A stretch of 64,000 nt of DNA. Origin: Tubiluchus corallicola. Lineage: Eukaryota > Priapulida > Priapulimorpha > Priapulimorphida > Tubiluchidae. The DNA lies in NCBI GenBank assembly GCA_030141605.1, contig JAQGDQ010000008.1:1230501-1294500 (forward strand), read 5' to 3'. The number at the start of each line of letters is the position of its first letter. Position 1 is the stretch's first letter. A program made the position numbers and the translations under genes. Of this stretch, positions 57,401 to 60,400 are shown in pieces. The notes below the pieces were generated by a model. It did not search any database, was not told the DNA's origin, and saw nothing but the letters and a program-made list of their open reading frames with translations.

Positions 57401-60400
57401 TTAAGCCTCACTTGTCACTACTTTTATTGAAGATGCTCTCAAGAACTCTCATAAGTGGTTCTTAAATGCCAACAGTTCATTTGTGCCGCTTGTTCTTTCA
57501 ACTGCTTCTCTTATTCTTACCCTGGACATTCCAACATGTAGAACAGCCGCTTAAAAATCCAGTTTCTATAATCAATATAAATAGATATTAAATAATGATG
57601 ACTAGTACTTTATAAATTTCCGGAGCTTCTCATCTATGGAAATCTCTGCCAGAAAATTGCTTTCCTGGAAACTACTACTTCACTCCAGTCAAGACAAACG
57701 TAAACAGATACCTTATATCTCTAAACAATTAAGTATATGAATTCTGTTTTTCTGAATGTTTATAAATATTTTGGTTAATAGCCATTAGAATTAAAAAATA
57801 AAAAATAAAAAGGAGCTAATATTTTCTTCCATTAAAGGAGTTATAATAAGGTTTTGTAGGAAGGCATTTTGAGAATGTGCTTCTCAGGAGATGAAGTCCT
57901 TAAAAGAAAAAGAAGATACATGATTTTACTAGAAAGAATAGAGAATATTTTACTACACAATTTTGGCAAGCTACTTGACCAAAAATAGATAGTCTTCGAA
58001 ACACCTACACTATAATGGAGTACCTGACTGGCAGATTGGATCAAGTCACTAATCCAACCTTCATCAAAGGTGTAACATTGTTGTAAGTCATCCAATCCTT
58101 AATTAAAAGTATAACACTGTTGTAAGTTTGACTAATCTAACCTTGATCAAAAAAGTAATACTGTTGTCACAACTTCAACACCTAATCAAATGTGTAACAT
58201 TGTCATAACCAATCTAACTCTTGATCAAAGTTGGAATACTTCGTAGCTAATCCAACCCTTGACTGAAAAGGTAAGACTGATATAACCAACCTAACTCTTG
58301 ATCAAAAGTGCAATAAAGACTCAAGGCTCTTAAACTGCAATTGCTCTAAACCCAGAAGTTAATGAGTGTCTTGACAGAAATTTTAATCTGCATTGAAGAT
58401 GTATTTCGTGAAGCTGCAAGAAATTTTAACATGAAAAAGAGAAAGAAACTTATTTATTTGTGAAGATTATTTCATATTTTGCATATAAAGCAAACAATAT
58501 GAAACACTGTTTCCATTCGTCAGGATGTGTCATTAGAATGCAAGAGACCAGGCTTCCTTGTCATATTCTCTTTCGCGAATTTACGACCAGCAAAAGAGCA
58601 AGACGTTACCCTTTTCACCACTATCAAGACCAGTTTAAATCCACACTCAAACGGGCTGGAATTCAAACTGCAGTATTCAAAAACCAAGCCCAGCAATGTT
58701 TCAACTGGTGTTGAGCCATCCACAACAACACCCAGCACTTTACAGCCAAAAGAAGAAATTTGCGATTACACAAGGTTCAACAAGCCCAACTGCACCCTCT
58801 AACAATTCTCATATGCCATCTGTCTCACTAAATGTTTCATGCAATTGGTCTCCAAAGCCACTAATGTCACCATTAAAAAGGCAAACATTAGGAGCAGAAC
58901 AACATTAGGAGCAACCTGATTTCTAGGACACGAAAAAAGCTGGAGACTACGATTGGGTACAAAATGCTGTATTTGTGTGAATTTTTCTAGGATGATGTCA
59001 AAGGGGTCCATCACAACAACACCACAACTAACATGCTAGGTTTAAACAAGAAAGGCAGGTTTAATATTTACCTAAAACTTCATATCTAGAAATGCAAGTT
59101 TATTTACATATTGCATCAGGTGATATAACTGAGCACCAATCACTGCACAAATAAAACAATCCCAGCTTAAACAAGAGAATCAAATTCAAAATCAGTCACC
59201 TCCTACTATGACACCATGTATTAAATATATTCCTATTTTCATAAAAAGAGCTGTTCACTTTAACGTGTGTGGTATCTGTCTTGCTGTCGTGGTAATTGAG
59301 AAAGTCTCATGTTTTGAAAATAAATACGCTCCTTATCCCTGAGGAGGTTTACCATCATCACATTATGTGGGGCAAACTTATAAAGTATAAAGTAACGACA
59401 AAACAGGCACTCGTGAAGACACACCAAGAGAAAAATAGAAAGAAATCATTCCAGCCGTTTGGTGTAATTAGAGCTCACCGGATTTCAGCGTAAAACAAAT
59501 GTCGACCATGTGAATGCCTAAAACCTTGATGTTGCTGCATAATCAAATGTCTAAACAAGGGTAATCCCAGTATATTGTAATATTAGATGACTCCAGCATC
59601 TATTTACGAAGTCTCAAAGGAGGAGAGGCAGCTAGCCAGTTTCTCGCTGGTTAGGGCTGGATAGATCTAGGAAGGTGAGCAGAAAGTCCTGTTTGAGTAG
59701 TTAATGACATGAAAAACCCCAATGTGAGTGAAAATCGAACCCAAAACCTCTAAATTGACAACAAAATGGTATAAATGTTCAGGAACCATACCTTCGAAAA
59801 AATGCCTAAGACTGCAAGAAATTTTATCATCAAACATTTTTGTATTCATAGAAGAATACTGATCATCATTATCACTCATCATCACTATCATCTTTAGTTA
59901 CAGTCAAATTTACTCATCACACACTTTACTCATGATCACACACAAGAGAATACTAATCATCGTTATCAAGCATCATAACTATCATCTTTAGTTACAGTCA
60001 AACCCAGGAGTGATGTGCATAAACATTACAAGTCCCGCTACACTAATAGTGTAAGAATCAAGGTGCGTAGCCATCAGGAGATATTACCTGTCTTCATCAC
60101 TCATTACTCATCATCAGCTCTAGCTACAGATAAATTTACGAATCATGTATGTAAAAGAAACTGCTTCGACAAGATTGATAATGATGAAAGATTTTAATGG
60201 TGTGAAAAAATAATGATAAGTCACACTTGATTCTAATTATTCATTAGAAATACACAAAAATAACCAGTAATTATGTGCATCAGCAGCATCACATAATGTA
60301 AAAAACATATGTCACTTGAAAGTGAAGGTATAAAATACTATAAAATATTTTCTTGAAAAATAAAAATGTTTATACTTTAAAAGTATTTTATGTACATTTG

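Noticed and set aside
58460-58915. Overlapping plus-strand frames of 70-91 codons
   Set aside because: Several frames open at once with no domain signature; possibly an old repeat, but no evidence to name it.
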